Of a stretch of DNA of 64,000 nucleotides, positions 47,379-60,498 are shown one piece after another (position 1 is the stretch's first letter; every line of letters begins with the position of its first letter). The notes beneath the pieces are model-generated. The model did no database searches and was not told the DNA's origin. It worked only from the letters and a program-made list of their open reading frames with translations. This stretch comes from Rhodocollybia butyracea. Its lineage: Eukaryota; Basidiomycota; Agaricomycetes; Agaricales; Omphalotaceae. Where the stretch lies: positions 1 to 64,000 of the forward strand of contig JADNRY010000233.1 of assembly GCA_015501585.1 (NCBI GenBank), read 5' to 3'. The position numbers were made by a program, and so were the translations under genes.

Positions 47379-49729
47379 TTATGAGCGCAGCGCAGGGGTC
47401 TTTTTACTGCGATAAAAGGTGAGTGCACGATCGACAGCGTTAAGTACAGGTTGCATGGCCTAATCCACAACTTCAGAAAGAACAATTGTTAAGCAGAAGG
47501 ATAAACACGTACAACTTGAACGCGAGTTGGATCTATGCCTTGTTGTTGAGCAGTTTGTACGATCGCCGCCACTTTCTCATGGGTTTTAGACAGATACCCA
47601 ACCATTTTGGCGGCCTTTGTTGCTCTTTGTGCTGGTGTACTGGAGTTGAGAATTGGGCCATCTGTCATTGGTGGAGATATCGATGTCCAGAAATGACGCA
47701 GAAATTCGTTGGCGGCAGTTTGACAAGATCTCATTTGTCGGAAGAGCACTTCGGGGATATCGTCTATCGAGGGTAAATAGATACCATTCAGGTAAAGCGA
47801 AGGTTGACACACTTTTCCGGGCCTTAACATCCAACCGCGCATGAACATTCTGTGTCATTGAAACCAATGCGGCGTCATAAGCCTTGCGCTCAACTTTCAG
47901 CTGGTTGGAAGTTCAGTGAGGTAACAGTAGGAGCAAGGAAGGAATAGAAAACCTGCGCAAGATTGGTATTCCACTGCTGTAGATCCGTTGAGGTATTTCG
48001 TATAATAGATCTGATATCCAGTCGCTGAACTGGGAATTAGGATTATTTTGCTAGCCTATTTTGATCTTCGTTACCTCCTTTAACTCGTCAACCTGAGTGC
48101 CTTTCATACGACCTTCGAAATACCGCTGTCTATCTTGCATTTCAAGCGCAATTCCTGCAGACGATTCGGGGTCATGCAGGTCTTCGATATCTATCTCTTC
48201 AATTTCGCGCTGTGAAGGAAAGGCATGTTTAGCCACTTGACAGCTATATAGACTAGCCAGCTAACCTCATCGGTATTCAATCGTTGTCGCTTGGCAGAAG
48301 GACCTTCTCCCCTACCAAAACTGTCAGCATAGGTGATTAAAATATGATGAAAACGACTTGCAATGCAGAATTCAATAATCTCTCTGAATGTTCGTTGAAT
48401 TTTCGAATCAATGGCAATGCCCCTCTTTGCTTCCCAGCTTGCATAGTAATATCTTGTTCATTACCGGTCTGCAGAGTCCAACGATGATGAGATTATGGTA
48501 TACAGGTCGCGAAAACATGCAATATTACTTCTTCATGGTCCTGGCGTGTGGCGCCGAGGTCGACAAATAATTCCACTTTATCATCTCTTTGACGTCTAGG
48601 TTCGAGTTCTGCTCATGGAATACGCGAATGATGAACTCTGAAAGTAATTTGAACGGATGGATCGAAACGAACCGTCATCATCCTTCTCCAAATACTTGTC
48701 AAATATCGGGTCGTCTTTGACCACATGCTGAGCTGCAGCAGATCGGATAGATGCACGATGGGCGTTGAACAACTTAGAACGAAAGTAACGCGTCCAGAAT
48801 TCGGCCTCGGAGAGCTTTTTAACCATATAAATTTATGTTATTACGCCGTAGGAATGGGACAACGCCGAATACCTTTGATGGAACAGTCTCGGTATATGCT
48901 TTTGCGACCACAGGATATTGTTCAAATGTATCGTGGATAAGTTGAGGCGTCAATTGGATGACCCCATCGACAGTTTCAGTCCGTGGGTCCACTATCACGC
49001 CCGACTTGCCTTTGCGTTGTGATTCTTGGGCTACTTGAGCATATATCAGATGCTGAAAGGGTGGATTAGACATTTACATCATAGTGTAGAGCGGGCCCCA
49101 CCTCTCGACCTTCCCAAAACTCAGCTTCACTGATATGTCCAGCGACTACTAATTCACGGTGCAATGCAGCTAAATCCGGATTGTTCAAAAACACATTTTT
49201 TCTATGACGAAAGTCTGCAGCAGGATCTGTTCCAGGAATTATAGGAGCACGTAGAGTATCACTTGAAACAGAAGTGGCTCTAGATGTTGAGGGACGTGAG
49301 GAAACCACTGGAGGTTTTGGCGGTTGAAGTGACGAAGATATTGGTGCAGGAAGAATAGGAAGTTTGGTAGAGGTTTCCAAAGCTTTGCGATTGCGGCTAA
49401 TGATAGTGGTCAGGTCAGATTTGAATTTTTCGCGTTCGCTGAGCGCTACGGGGTTCGGTGAAATGAAAGTAAAGTTGTGACCATTGTCGTCACTGAAAAG
49501 CGCGATTTTTAGTTTAACTTGAGGCGCGCCTTCTTTACTGCAGAATAATGCTGTTTGCTGTTGAGCTTCTATGGTTTGAAGAAAGAATATAAGACTCACA
49601 AGATGCTTCAGCATGAGGAACCCGAACGGAAGGTGCTTTTTGACCATTTTGAGTCCATTGTAAGTGAGTGTCTGTGAGTTCCAAGACTCCTTGTGTTTTC
49701 TTATAGACAACTTTTGCCGTGGTAGGCAT
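47379..49729 (-). CDS. TFB1: TFIIH core subunit TFB1/p62 (GTF2H1)
   Basis: About 600 residues. The N-terminal PH-like domain starts MPTTAKVVYKKTQGVLELTD with THLQWTQNGQKAPSVRVPHA. Downstream are VKLKIALFSDDNGHNFTFIS and a Pro/Ser linker. Two BSD domains follow, the first with ISEAEFWEGRE and the second with LSEAEFWTRYFRSKLFNAHR. The C-terminal helical region ends MQPVLNAVDRALTFYRSKKT, PALRS, with TAA at 47379-47381. TFB1 bridges the TFIIH core to XPD, XPB and repair factors. It diverges from isoleucyl-tRNA synthetase with 153 bases between starts. Confidence 0.87.
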
Positions 49730-49882
49730 TCAAGAGCGATATGTCCCTGGTTTCTGCTATGTCTTTCATGTCATGTGACTCTAGACGCCAGTGATAAGCG
49801 CCCCAAGTGACATTGGCAACGCTTCGAGTCATCGTGCATAAATCTTCCTTCTTCGCATCCACCAGCTTAGAAGTTTGTCAGA

Positions 49883-52800
49883 ATGTCGTTTGCTCCTCAC
49901 GACAGTCAGTATACTCTCTGATGTTTACCGATATCGCTAATCGCGAAAATTCTCCAGTCTCTGCCCCCTTCAATTTCCCGAAAGAAGAAGAAAAAGTTAT
50001 CGCATTCTGGAGAGAGATCGACGCGTTTCAAACCAGCTTAAAGCTTTCCGAAGGACGACCAGAATACACTTTCTTCGATGGTCCTCCATTTGCCACTGGT
50101 CTGCCTCATTATGGGCATTTGCTAGCAGGAACTATCAAGGCAAGTTCATGGAATCATTAAATAATCTTATCCTGTATTTATATTTGTCCAGGACATCGTA
50201 ACTCGGCATGCCTCCTCTAGTGGCTTTCATGTATCCCGTAGATTCGGCTGGGATACCCATGGACTTCCCGTGGAGCACGAAATTGATAAAAAATTCGGCA
50301 TAACCTGTAAAGAAGATGTTATGGCGATGGGTATAGGTAATTACAACGCAGAGTGTCGGAGTATTGTGATGCGATATTCTGGTGAATGGAGAAATACAGT
50401 AGAAAGAATGGGCCGATGGATCGATTTCGATAATGATTACAAAACCCTCAACATCACTTTCATGGAATCTGTGTGGTGGGCCTTTGGTGAACTATTCAAG
50501 AAAGGGCTGGTGTATCGGGGACTACGTGTCATGCCCTACTCCACAGGATTAACTACCCCATTATCCAACTTTGAGGCAGGGCTGGACTACAGAGATATAA
50601 ATGACCCAGCTGGTTAGCACATTGTCTACCTCGTCTCGTGAAGTTGTTCCACAATAACTTACACCTCTCACAGTCACAGTTTCATTTCCTTTAGTCGATG
50701 ATCCAGAGACATCATTCCTCGCCTGGACAACCACTCCCTGGACACTACCTTCCAATCTTGCTCTATGTGTCCATCCAGATTTCACTTACATCAAAATTCA
50801 CGACGATGAAAAAAAACCAAAATTTCATATTACACGAAAACTTGCTTTCAACGCTCTACAAAGATCCCAAGAAAGCCAAGTTCAAGAAAATCGGTCAGTT
50901 CCAAGGATCTGACATGAAAGGCTGGAGATACGTCCCGCTCTTTGAGTATTTTACAGATAAGGTGAATAATATGATAGAAACTTCTCGTGCTTCTTCCGAT
51001 ATTCATTTCTGTCACAGTTTGAAGATAAAGCCTTCCGTGTCCTTGTGGATACTTATGTCACTGCGTCCGACGGTACTGGCATTGTACACCAAGCTCCCGG
51101 GTTCGGTGAAGATGATCACCGCATCGCTATCGCACATGGTGTCTTACGTCCGGACGAAATGCCTCCCTGTCCGATTGACGACAAGGGTGATTTTACTAAG
51201 GAGGTATCCGATTTCGCGGGGGAAAACTTCAAGGTAATCCAACTTTTCTTATTATCTTTTTTCTGATCAGGTCGCGCGTGTTGTAGGCCGCAGATAGCAA
51301 AATTCAAAAAATGCTCAAAGCTAAAGGTCGTCTCATAGTTCAATCCACGCTCAAGCATTCTTATCCTTACTGTTGGAGGTGAGTATATACCCCTTTACTT
51401 GTCCTGATGCTGATGCCCACTCAAAAATCAAGATCACAAACTCCGCTAATGTATCGTGCATTCCCTGTGTGGTTTGTCAAAGTCAGCCCCATTGTGGACG
51501 ATCTAGTAAAGAACAATGCCGAGACCAGATGGTAAGTGGATCATTCCGCGGCCGACCATTGCTAACCGTTCTGTAGGGTACCACAGAGCGTCGGAGATGG
51601 CCGTTTCGGAAACTGGCTTGCCTCGGCTCGAGACTGGAACATCTCACGGAATCGATACTGGGGGACACCTATCCCCTTGTGGGTCAGTGAAGACATGGAA
51701 GAAGTACTGTACCCTTTATTTCTTTTATCATGATCAGTTTTTATTTTTGCCTTAAGGTCATCGCCGTCGGTTCGGTCGAACAATTAGAAACCCTCTCCGG
51801 TGTGAAGGGGATAACGGATTTACATAGAGAAAGCATTGACCATATCACCATTCCTTCACGGCAAGGAAAAGGAAACCTTAAACGTATCGATGAAGTATTT
51901 GACTGCTGGTTCGAGTCTGGAAGGTCAGCGATCCCTTTCCACTGGCTTTCGAATGATTTCTTACTCTTTCATAGCATGCCGTACGCACAGCAACACTATC
52001 CGTTCGAAAACAAGGATATCTTTGCCAAAGGCTTCCCTGGAGACTTTGTGTGTGAAGGTATAGATCAAACTCGTGGATGGTTTTACACTCTTCTTGTTCT
52101 TTCAACGCACCTGTTTGGAGTTGCGCCGTGGAAGAATCTTATTGTAACTGGGCTAGTGCTTGCCGCGTTAGTGTCGAATCCCTCCATGTTCGTACCCGAA
52201 CTTATCATCGTTCTTCAACAGTGATGGCAAGAAAATGAGCAAGAGTCTTAAGAACTATCCTGATCCTAATATCATCATTGACACGTACGGAGCTGATGCT
52301 ACCAGGTAAGCCTGGCGATACGTCGCCTGCGATCAAACTGTAACTCTTGGCTTAGGATGTATCTCGTCAACTCTCCCATCGTTCGGGGAGACAACCTGCG
52401 ATTCCGGGAAGAGGGTGTCAAGGACGTCATCTCCCGCGTCCTCCTTCCTTGGCTCAACTCTTTCCGCTTCTTCCTCGGCCATGTCGCCATTCTGAAGAAA
52501 GCCACAGGAATCGATTTCAAATACAATCCGCATGCGCCCGTTCCGAACAATGTCATGGACCGATGGGTTCTTGCTCGTTGCCAATCTTTGATTCTGTTGG
52601 TACGACAAGAAATGGCTGCGTATAGGTTATACACCATCATCCCTCGTCTGTTGGACTTGATTGACGAGCTTACGAACTGGTATATTCGATTCAACCGGAA
52701 ACGATTCAAAGGAGAAGACGGCCCTCAAGATACGGTCTCGGCCTTAAATACCCTATTTGAGACGCTGTTTACTCTCTGTTTAACCATGGTAAGAGCGTCT

Positions 52801-53799
52801 TTCATTTCCTTGTTGATCCGACTCACAGTTTGTGATAGTCCTCCTATACTCCATTCTTCACGGAGAACATCTATCAGACTCTGCGTCACTATATCCCGGA
52901 AGACCCGAAGGCAGGCGACCTTCGTTCCGTGCACTTCCTCCGCTTCCCAGAAGTGAAGCAAGACTACTTTGATGTCGACATCGAGCGACAGGTAGGACGT
53001 ATGCAGGCTGTCATCGAGCTGTCGAGGAATATTCGAGAGAAAAACAATCTCTCACTCAAGGTTGGCATTTCATTCATAGATGAAACTAGACTCAGCTCAC
53101 AGTATGCCCTAGACACCTTTGAAGGAGCTTTTGGTATTCCATACGGATGAACAGTACCTTACTGACATTCGACCATTGCAACGATATATTGAGTCGGAGC
53201 TCAACGTTCGTGATATCATCTTCAGTTCCGATGAGGCATTATCCGGAGTACACTACCGCGCGGTTGCTGACTGGAGCATCCTCGGAAAAAAGCTCCGCAA
53301 GGATCTTGGTCGCGTTAAGAAAGGCTTGCCTGAAGTTACCTCGGACAAAGTCAAAGAATACATCAAGTCTGGGAAGATGGATGTGGATGGTATCGCTCTT
53401 GTCGAGGGAGACCTCACTGTACAGCGGTACCTTGAACTTCCACCGTCTGATGTTGGTCAATATGGGACGCACACGGATAATGACGTTGTCATCCGACTAG
53501 ATATTCAGATTCACCCGGATCTCCAAGGGGAATGGCTTGCACGAGAACTCACTAACCGTGTTCAAAAGTTGCGCAAGAAGGCTGGATTGCAAGCCACCGA
53601 TGACGTCGAGGTTTACTATTCCTTTGAGGAAGACACCGGCGCAGACTTGCGTGCTGCGATACAGGAGCATGCGGAGTTTATTCACAAGACAGTAGGTAAT
53701 GTGCCTACCGACGAAAAGGAACGGAAACAAGGAACGGAACTCATTCGGGAAGAGCAGGAGATTGCAGATGTCAAGTTCATGTTGACGTTAGTGAGGTAG
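49883..53799 (+). CDS. ILS1: Isoleucyl-tRNA synthetase, cytosolic
   Basis: About 1,090 residues. A short first exon MSFAPHD joins through a 52-base intron to [20 protein letters not shown]. The class I signatures are [16 protein letters not shown] (HIGH type) at about 50083-50130 and [15 protein letters not shown] (KMSKS) at about 52224-52268. The editing domain ([30 protein letters not shown]) and the zinc/anticodon-binding end ([20 protein letters not shown]) are present. Length and motif order match eukaryotic cytosolic IleRS, and no mitochondrial presequence is seen. The stop is 67 bases from the convergent SNU23 stop. Confidence 0.93.
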
Positions 53800-53866
53800 T
53801 TTGATCATAATACACATCTAGTGCTACAAGTTGTTGTACATTACCTGTAGATACAGCGTCTAGAAT

Positions 53867-54639
53867 TTATTTTTTGGATGAACCAAACCCTCCAAAACCC
53901 ATCAGTTGAGCCATTTCATTGTTCTCTGGATTATTGGCTAGTTGATCTGCAAGTGCCTTTTCCTTTTCAGCCTTCTTTTTCGCCTTTTTCTCCTCTCGTA
54001 TCGCAGCTTCCTTGTCTCTCACTTCAGCCAGGCGTTGATCAAAATCGTAGGCTTTAGCAGAAGTGGTTTCTTTGGTCTTTTCTCGAAGAAGATTGATTCG
54101 TGCCCGAACTTGTTCCAAAGTTGAACGTTCCAGTCGAGTGCTTTGACCGATGGCCCTCAAATCTGCGAGAACAAGTAAGATGGTGAAACGAAAATACCGA
54201 TATATTGACGCACGAGCACGACTATTTATGTGGTCTAAATAACCAGTGGTATCTTTGTACGTCCGATTACATGTCTCACAGAAGAAACCTGGTTGGCCTG
54301 AGCCTCTTCCGCCAGGATTCTGGACAACCATCGTCTTGTTAAGATTTTTGTCCAGTTCAAGAGCACCTTCTCGTTGTTTCATTAGCTCTGTCGGCTTTGG
54401 TAGATCTTGCTTTGGCCCTTTCCTGGGTCTTTTCCCTAGTAATAGTATGTAGATGAGCAGAGAGTTTAGAGAAATACCAGCTTGCCTTGCTTCAAGCGCT
54501 CCTCGTTATCCTGCATCCGTTCCTTTTCCTCTGCATCCCGCTTCTTTGCTTTGGCCTCGTATTCTTCTTTGTCCCATTTCTTCCTAAAATCCGTATCGGC
54601 AGCCTTTACACCATAAGCACCTCCACTCTTGTCAGTCAT
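53867..54639 (-). CDS. SNU23: U4/U6.U5 tri-snRNP protein SNU23 (ZMAT2)
   Basis: About 215 residues: MTDKSGGAYGVKAADTDFRK, KWDKEEYEAKAKKR, RPRKGPKQDLPKP, LNKTMVVQN, then a U1-type C2H2 zinc finger FFCETCNRTYKDTTGYLDHI completed across an intron by NSRAH/LRAIGQSTRLERST. A Lys/Ala/Glu-rich helix follows, and the C-terminus is MAQLMGFGGFGSSKK with the stop at 53867. SNU23 enters the spliceosome with the tri-snRNP near the 5' splice site. It diverges from an EXS-domain gene 87 bases away. Confidence 0.9.
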
Positions 54640-54726
54640 AATGGCGGTGACCGTGACGGAGAAGGAGAAAGCGGACACGTGTTCATAGATTGTATATTAT
54701 TCCATTTCTTTTCATGCACTTCGATA

Positions 54727-56230
54727 ATGAGCGAGCCAGACGTTGAAGTCGGTTATTCTCTGTCTTTTCCTCTGCCTTTCCGTGTTTTCGCCCTGACAAG
54801 TCTGGGTATTCTTGCTTGGGCAACAAATCTTCATGGCCTCGATAAATTTGGTGTCGACGCCGTTACTGCGCTCGATTTACGCATAGGCGACCATTATTCA
54901 CCTCGAAGAGCTGATATAGCAGCTCTGTACAAGAATATCTACCGAATATTCGTCATTTATTCCGCGTGGTGTTTCGTCTCATGGGCCATATTTCGTTCCC
55001 TCAGCAAAGGCGATCCCAGTTTGGTCGACGTATTCGGATACATCCCAGCTGTCTTCGCGCTTGTAACCCTCCTTGTTCTGTTACTACCGTTCGATGTATC
55101 TTTCAAGGTTGAGCGAGACAAGTTTCTTCAGTACGTCCTATTCCGCGAATCTGCGCCGTTGTATGAATCAATTTTGTTGCCAGTGCAATTCGACGGTGCA
55201 TTTCATCTCCGCCAGACCTTCCTGTATATTTTGCAGACATAGTTTTCGCCGATGTGTTCACGTCGTTCGCTAAGGTTCTAGGAGATGTCTTCATATGTCT
55301 CCGTATGCTCCTTCCTGGAAATAGTCTTCTACAACCACCTGCTGACCATAGCTGGACCCGCTGGATTATGCCTACTATCATGAGGTACTGTATTGAATTT
55401 TATAATATACCTCATCTGACTCGCACCAGCGTTCCTTACCTAGTTCGTTTTCGCCAATGCATCATTGAGTGGCTCTCCGTGGATAATACTAGTCAAAGGC
55501 CATTAGCCAATGCTGTGAAATATGCAACTGCTTTCCCAGTCATGTATCTCTCTGCGGCTCAGTTACTCGTAGTTTCTGATCTTATCAATGAAAAGGGAAG
55601 AGAAGCCGCGAAGGCAGCGTGGCATGGTGAACATCCACTATTCAGACTATGGTAGGTTCCCTAAAGAAGTGCTCCTCCTTGATCACCGATTTGACTCCAT
55701 TTAGGCTTCTATTCGCAGCAATCAACTCCTTGTATTCATTCTGGTGGGATGTCACCAACGACTGGGGCTTGGAATTATTGAAGCCAAGCTCTAGATCCTC
55801 GAAGCGGCCTGCTCCCCCTCGACGTCTTCTTCTCCCTCACCTTCATTCTGGCTCATCTTTGGAGTCTCATCTTCCTGCCGAAGAGACGGAACAATATGTT
55901 TCACATCCATTGGGATTACGCTCTACACTGCTGTATCCTCTTCCTGTTTATCCCTTGCTTGTGTTCCTCAACCTCGTCCTCCGGTTGACATGGTCCGTCA
56001 AGCTGTCGAGCCATCTTCATTCCAAATCTGAAGGCAGCATCACAATCTTCCTTATAGAAGTTGCAGAGATATTTCGTAGATGGATGTGGGTATTTGTGCG
56101 AGTTGAATGGGAGGTTGTTAAAAAGGCGCGGGATGCGCGTATTTCCGCCAGAACAAACCTAGATGACCCCGATGAATCCGAGTTTGAAATGATCCCAACT
56201 ACCGTTATCGATCGTGATGTACACTTATAG
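54727..56230 (+). CDS. EXS-domain membrane protein, ERD1-like
   Basis: About 440 residues from MSEPDVEVGYSLSFPLPFRV. Several membrane helices are visible (VFALTSLGILAWATNL; IYRIFVIYSAWCFVSWAIF; VFGYIPAVFALVTLLVLLLP; TAFPVMYLSAAQLLVV). The EXS core includes VPYLVRFRQCIIEWL, LANAVKYATAFPV, AINSLYSFWWDVTNDWGLEL and the C-terminal block EVAEIFRRWMWVFVRVEWE. The stop is at 56228-56230. Lack of an SPX domain favours ERD1-type Golgi proteins, needed for Golgi phosphate export and retention of lumenal proteins, over XPR1/PHO90-type transporters. Confidence 0.83.
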
Positions 56231-56733
56231 GTGAGCAAGGACTATAACTTGATAGGAGCTGTTACAAATCTTCCTTTCAGAGAATTTCTACTCATACTAC
56301 TGTCCAATAATATTACTTGAGTTACCTATTTTCTTGCAGTCCCGCTTCCTGATTGTTCCGGGCTCTTGATTCCGAAGGATCGTAGCGCGCAAGTCCGGTA
56401 CCGGGAAATCTCGTGTTGGTAACTCGGATAAGTGACAGGGGAAGAAAGATGAAGAAAACTGCATTGTAGACGGTGAGTGCTGTCGCCTCTTACCCACCTG
56501 GGGGTAGACAGATGGCGGCGGCGGAAACTAATAACGGACTAAAGCGGAGGAGGTGATTTCCGAAAGTAACCATATTTGTCAATTCGTACTTTTGTCATGA
56601 GACGTCCCAAGCTTTCTTGTTCACAAGGCTCTTTCATATAAAAGGTCTCACCAAATGGAACCCATGCCCCATCTCATCCACTTTTTACAATCCAACTTGA
56701 CAATCCCAATACATCAAAACACTTGAAATCAAC
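56231..56733. other. Intergenic region upstream of formate dehydrogenase
   Basis: About 500 bases holding the formate dehydrogenase promoter, with a TATA-like box at 56637 and a C/A-rich leader without ATGs just before the start. No other gene was seen. Confidence 0.55.
56637..56644 (+). promoter_or_regulatory. TATA-like box of formate dehydrogenase
   Basis: TATAAAAG lies 97 bases before the ATG at 56734 and is followed by a pyrimidine- and A-rich leader, a layout seen in strongly expressed fungal genes. Confidence 0.5.
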
Positions 56734-58477
56734 ATGGTCAAGGTACGAAGCCTCTCAATGTTATAAAACGAATACAGGTTCATTCTGCGGAAACAGGTTC
56801 TTGCTATTCTGTACAACGGTTTCACAGCGGCCGAGGAGGAGCCCCGTCTCCTTGGAACCGTTGAGAACAAGGTAAATCGTGCTCAAGCTTACTGATCGAG
56901 CACGATCTAAACTATCTCTCAGCTCGGCATTGAGGAGTGGCTTGTTTCACAAGGACATGAACTAGTTGGTGAGGAATATCACTAATCGTATACCCCAGCA
57001 GCGAGCTGATTGTTCTCCCAGTAAGCGCCAGCAAGGAGGGCCCAGACAGCGACTTCCAGAAGCACATTGTCGATGTACGCACTCGGAGTACTTTCATGTA
57101 TAGCAATTGCTTACCTGTTTTTTTTGTAGGCGGAAATTCTGATTACCACTCCATTCCATCCTGGCTATCTGACGCGCGAAATTATGGAGAAGGTAGCTGA
57201 TTTATGCCGATCTGTATTCTGTACAGGTCTAACGATGCTTGAAGGCCAAGAACCTCAAGCTTTGTGTTACGGCTGGTGTAGGAAGTGATCACATTGACTT
57301 GAACGCCGCTGTCGACCACAAAGTTCAAGTTCTCGAGGTTTGTTATCTGCTATGTACTGGCCATTCTCTTTATCTGACGAATGATCTCAGGTCTCTGGAT
57401 CTAATGTTGTCTCAGTTGGTATGTCATTTCCAATATCATCACACCTTGATTTTGACAAGTACTCGCCAGCTGAACACGTTGTCATGTCCATTCTTCTCCT
57501 TGTTCGAAACTTTGTTCCGGCCCACGAGATGATTGAACGCGGTGGTATGACATGAACCTCGTCACATTTCTACCTGGCTGACCGTCTTCTTCGCAGACTG
57601 GCAAGTATCTGATGTTGCACGTAATGCATTTGATCTCGAAGGCAAAGTTGTTGGAACCATTGGAGCTGGCCGAATCGGATACCGTGTCCTCCAACGTCTC
57701 CTTCCCTTTGACTGCAAAGAGCTTCTCTACTATGACTATGCAGCGCTGCCCGCTGGTGCTGCTGAAGCTGTCAAAGCTCGTCGCGTTGAGGATCTCAAGG
57801 TTTGTGTATTTAGAGATTTACATTGCCATGTCTTTTAACATGTATTTTTCAAGGAATTCGTCTCTCAATGTGATGTCGTCACTGTCAACTGCCCCTTACA
57901 CGAGGGTACCCGTGGTCTTGTTAACGACGAGCTGTTAAAACACTTTAAGAAGGGTGCTTGGCTTGTGAACACCGCTCGTGGTGCGTCTTGGTTCGCTTGT
58001 CAAAAGCCGAACCAAAGTTTGACTAACTACCATACACCCATCTCCTCAAAAAGGCGCGATTTGTGATAAGGACGCAGTTGCACGTGCTCTGAAGAGCGGA
58101 CAAATCACTGGATATTCTGGCGATGTGTGGAACGTCCAGCCCGCTCCCAAGGACCATGTTTGGCGCACGATGAAAAACCCTCTCGGGGGAGGTAACGGTA
58201 TGGTCCCCCACTATAGCGGTACAACTTTAGGTGAGAATTAAGCTAAAATACGATTCCCAATTACAACATTGACCTGAATCTTTCAGACGCCCAGGCCCGC
58301 TATGCAAATGGCACAAAGAGCATTATTCAAAATTACCTCTCAGGCAAGCCCCAGGAACCCCAAAACATCATTGTTGGCCTTGGCAAGTACGAGACCAAAG
58401 CTTGTAAGTTCCTTCTTTGGATACTACAATCTTCATAACTGTACTAATTGCAACTACTACTAGACGGCCAACGCTGA
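56734..58477 (+). CDS. NAD-dependent formate dehydrogenase
   Basis: About 360 residues over about a dozen short exons. The first exon is MVK, followed by [20 protein letters not shown]. The catalytic N-terminal half has [20 protein letters not shown] and [17 protein letters not shown]. The Rossmann motif is [14 protein letters not shown] with the following Asp in YYDYAAL. Further blocks are [47 protein letters not shown] and [17 protein letters not shown]. The end is KYETKAYGQR with TGA at 58475-58477. It oxidises formate to CO2 with NAD+. In wood- and litter-decaying fungi it handles formate from oxalate breakdown. The absence of a presequence suggests the cytosol. Confidence 0.93.
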
Positions 58478-60498
58478 ATGTCGAACGATGGTGCCTTTGT
58501 ATCATCAGGACTCTTGGAAATATGTACATAACTATAACTCTGCTCAAATGGTATGTATTAATTTATAAAGAAATCACTGCACAATAGTACGAGGTTGGAA
58601 TTTTCAAACTAGTCCGCGAAGAAGCATGCGCACTCTCCGCTTCTAGATATTTTAAGGGATAATGCAGTCAGTATGTAAGTAGTTGCAAGTTAAGAAGTCG
58701 CCCTAGCGGTGACGGGTGAAAAAGTAGGTAGCGCCTTTGGCTGGTCACGTTGTAGCTAGGCCTTTGCTTTCACTGTTGACAATGAAGATTGGCCCGTACC
58801 CTATATTTACTCCTTCGAAAATGTCATTTCACGGAGTTTTGAATGGGGCTTGCGTTGGCGTCAAAAGTTGGAATCTCGAGCCCCGCCTTAGAACAAGCAT
58901 CCAATGTCGTGCCTCTTTCTCCTCTATTGGATTCAGGTGATCAATCGATCACCAAGCATAATCCTTGGTCGTGTGAAGGAAGAAACCGACTATGTCTAGT
59001 TTGCTTGGATCCCACAAGTCTTTCAAACCTTCTCACTTACTGTTGGTGTTTGAAACAGACGCTAAATTTATTTGATCTATGCAATTCCGAACATGGTGAG
59101 CTACGTGTTACCAGAAACGCGGCTAGCAGCACTTTGAACGACACCTGAGCCAATTACCTTGTTGTAGAACGATGTCTTTGGTGTACGTATCAAATTGGAA
59201 TCCTCCGAGTGTACCACTCACAAAGCATTTGCAGGAGTTGATCCAGGCTGAGTTTAGCCTTCAGGCCTTCAGGTGCCGATGCCCCGGTATACCGACGTAC
59301 TAGAACTGTATAATTGCCCGATGATGAAGTCCTCATTGAAGATGAAGACATCCAGGATTGCACTGCGGGTTCGAATCGTCACTTGCGCTTCCACCGGGAG
59401 CCAAATTGTTCCTTTTCTTCTCTTTGAGTTTCTCCTCAAGTTGACAACAAGCTGTCCTTTTCCCGCCGTTGCCATTGGAAGCTACACCACTACATTTATT
59501 TCTGTGGCGAAGGGGACTCGTGTGCCGTTTTCGGTTTGGCTCTGATCAGTAGTATATGAATCATAGTGGTCATCAGAAGTATAGGTAATCCAGGATAATC
59601 CGCAAGAATGTGCAGGCTGAAAGGCTTACTATCCCTCTGATACCCTTCTGACATTCAAGTTGAACTGGGACCGCAGGATGGCATCCTCATTGGAACAATA
59701 TTGTCGTCGGCTGGACTAAAGTTCAAGATTCATTATCTATCCACGCAGTAATCCGGGAAGCGTTCTTCCGGGCCTTACGATAGATGAGACCAGATGCGGG
59801 AATGAGAAGGCTTTCTGAGTTTAGTAAGGCGTCGTGGGTTCATCCAGTCGTTGCTTCTAGGAACAAGGCGGTATCCCCCACAGGTGCGTCGCGGCATGTA
59901 CTTCGTTCAAGCTGCTGGAATAATTACTTCGTACGTATTCGGACTACTATTTCTGGCGTTTGGCATTCGTATACGCCGTATGTCACGGTGAAGGTGCCTC
60001 AGTACTTCTTACGGTCAAAAGAAAGTTATTAGGACATTTCAACATTTCTTGCCATCGATGGGTCAAAATCTATGTAGCAAGATTCAAGCAAGATGTAGGT
60101 AAAAGGTACAAATTCAAGTGAAAAGCACCTCCGTACAGTTGAACCTAGCTCACGCAGATCAGTGGCGTATTCGATTTGGTACTACCTTAGTTTTTTTCTT
60201 TCCAACTGAGGTGAGCCCGCTCTGCGTGCATATTTATCTTCGCTATTTACTGACGTACCTAGTTTAACTTACTCTAACACAAGCATCATCAAATATCCCG
60301 ACATCTTTCTATCGAGTTTGATCAGGAAAGCTGCAGCCTCCTCACTGCGTGTTAAAGTTCCGAAATACTACCCGGTGGTATACTCCATCACATGGCATTC
60401 TCCTTTTAACACTTATCGAAATTCATACCAAGTGGTAAAAGCCATTGTTCCCAGCCAGCGATCCTCTCTCATACGCTCTCGCTGATCAATATTGTACC
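58478..60498. other. Gene-poor region with a diverged repeat
   Basis: No gene with support. A block at about 58740-58790 (GCTGGTCACGTTGT then TTGACAATGAAGATTGG) resembles 62420-62482. A minus-strand open frame of 68 codons at 59269-59475 (RRNSKRRKGTIWLPVEAQVT) may be a gene fragment but is not recognised. Confidence 0.45.

Noticed and set aside
59340..59400. Possible tRNA gene, because GGTTCGAATC resembles a tRNA B box
   Set aside because: No A box at a suitable distance and no acceptor stem can be formed around it.
59269..59545. Open frames of 68 (minus) and 90 (plus) codons as genes
   Set aside because: They overlap on opposite strands, have no family I recognise and no plausible flanking exons.
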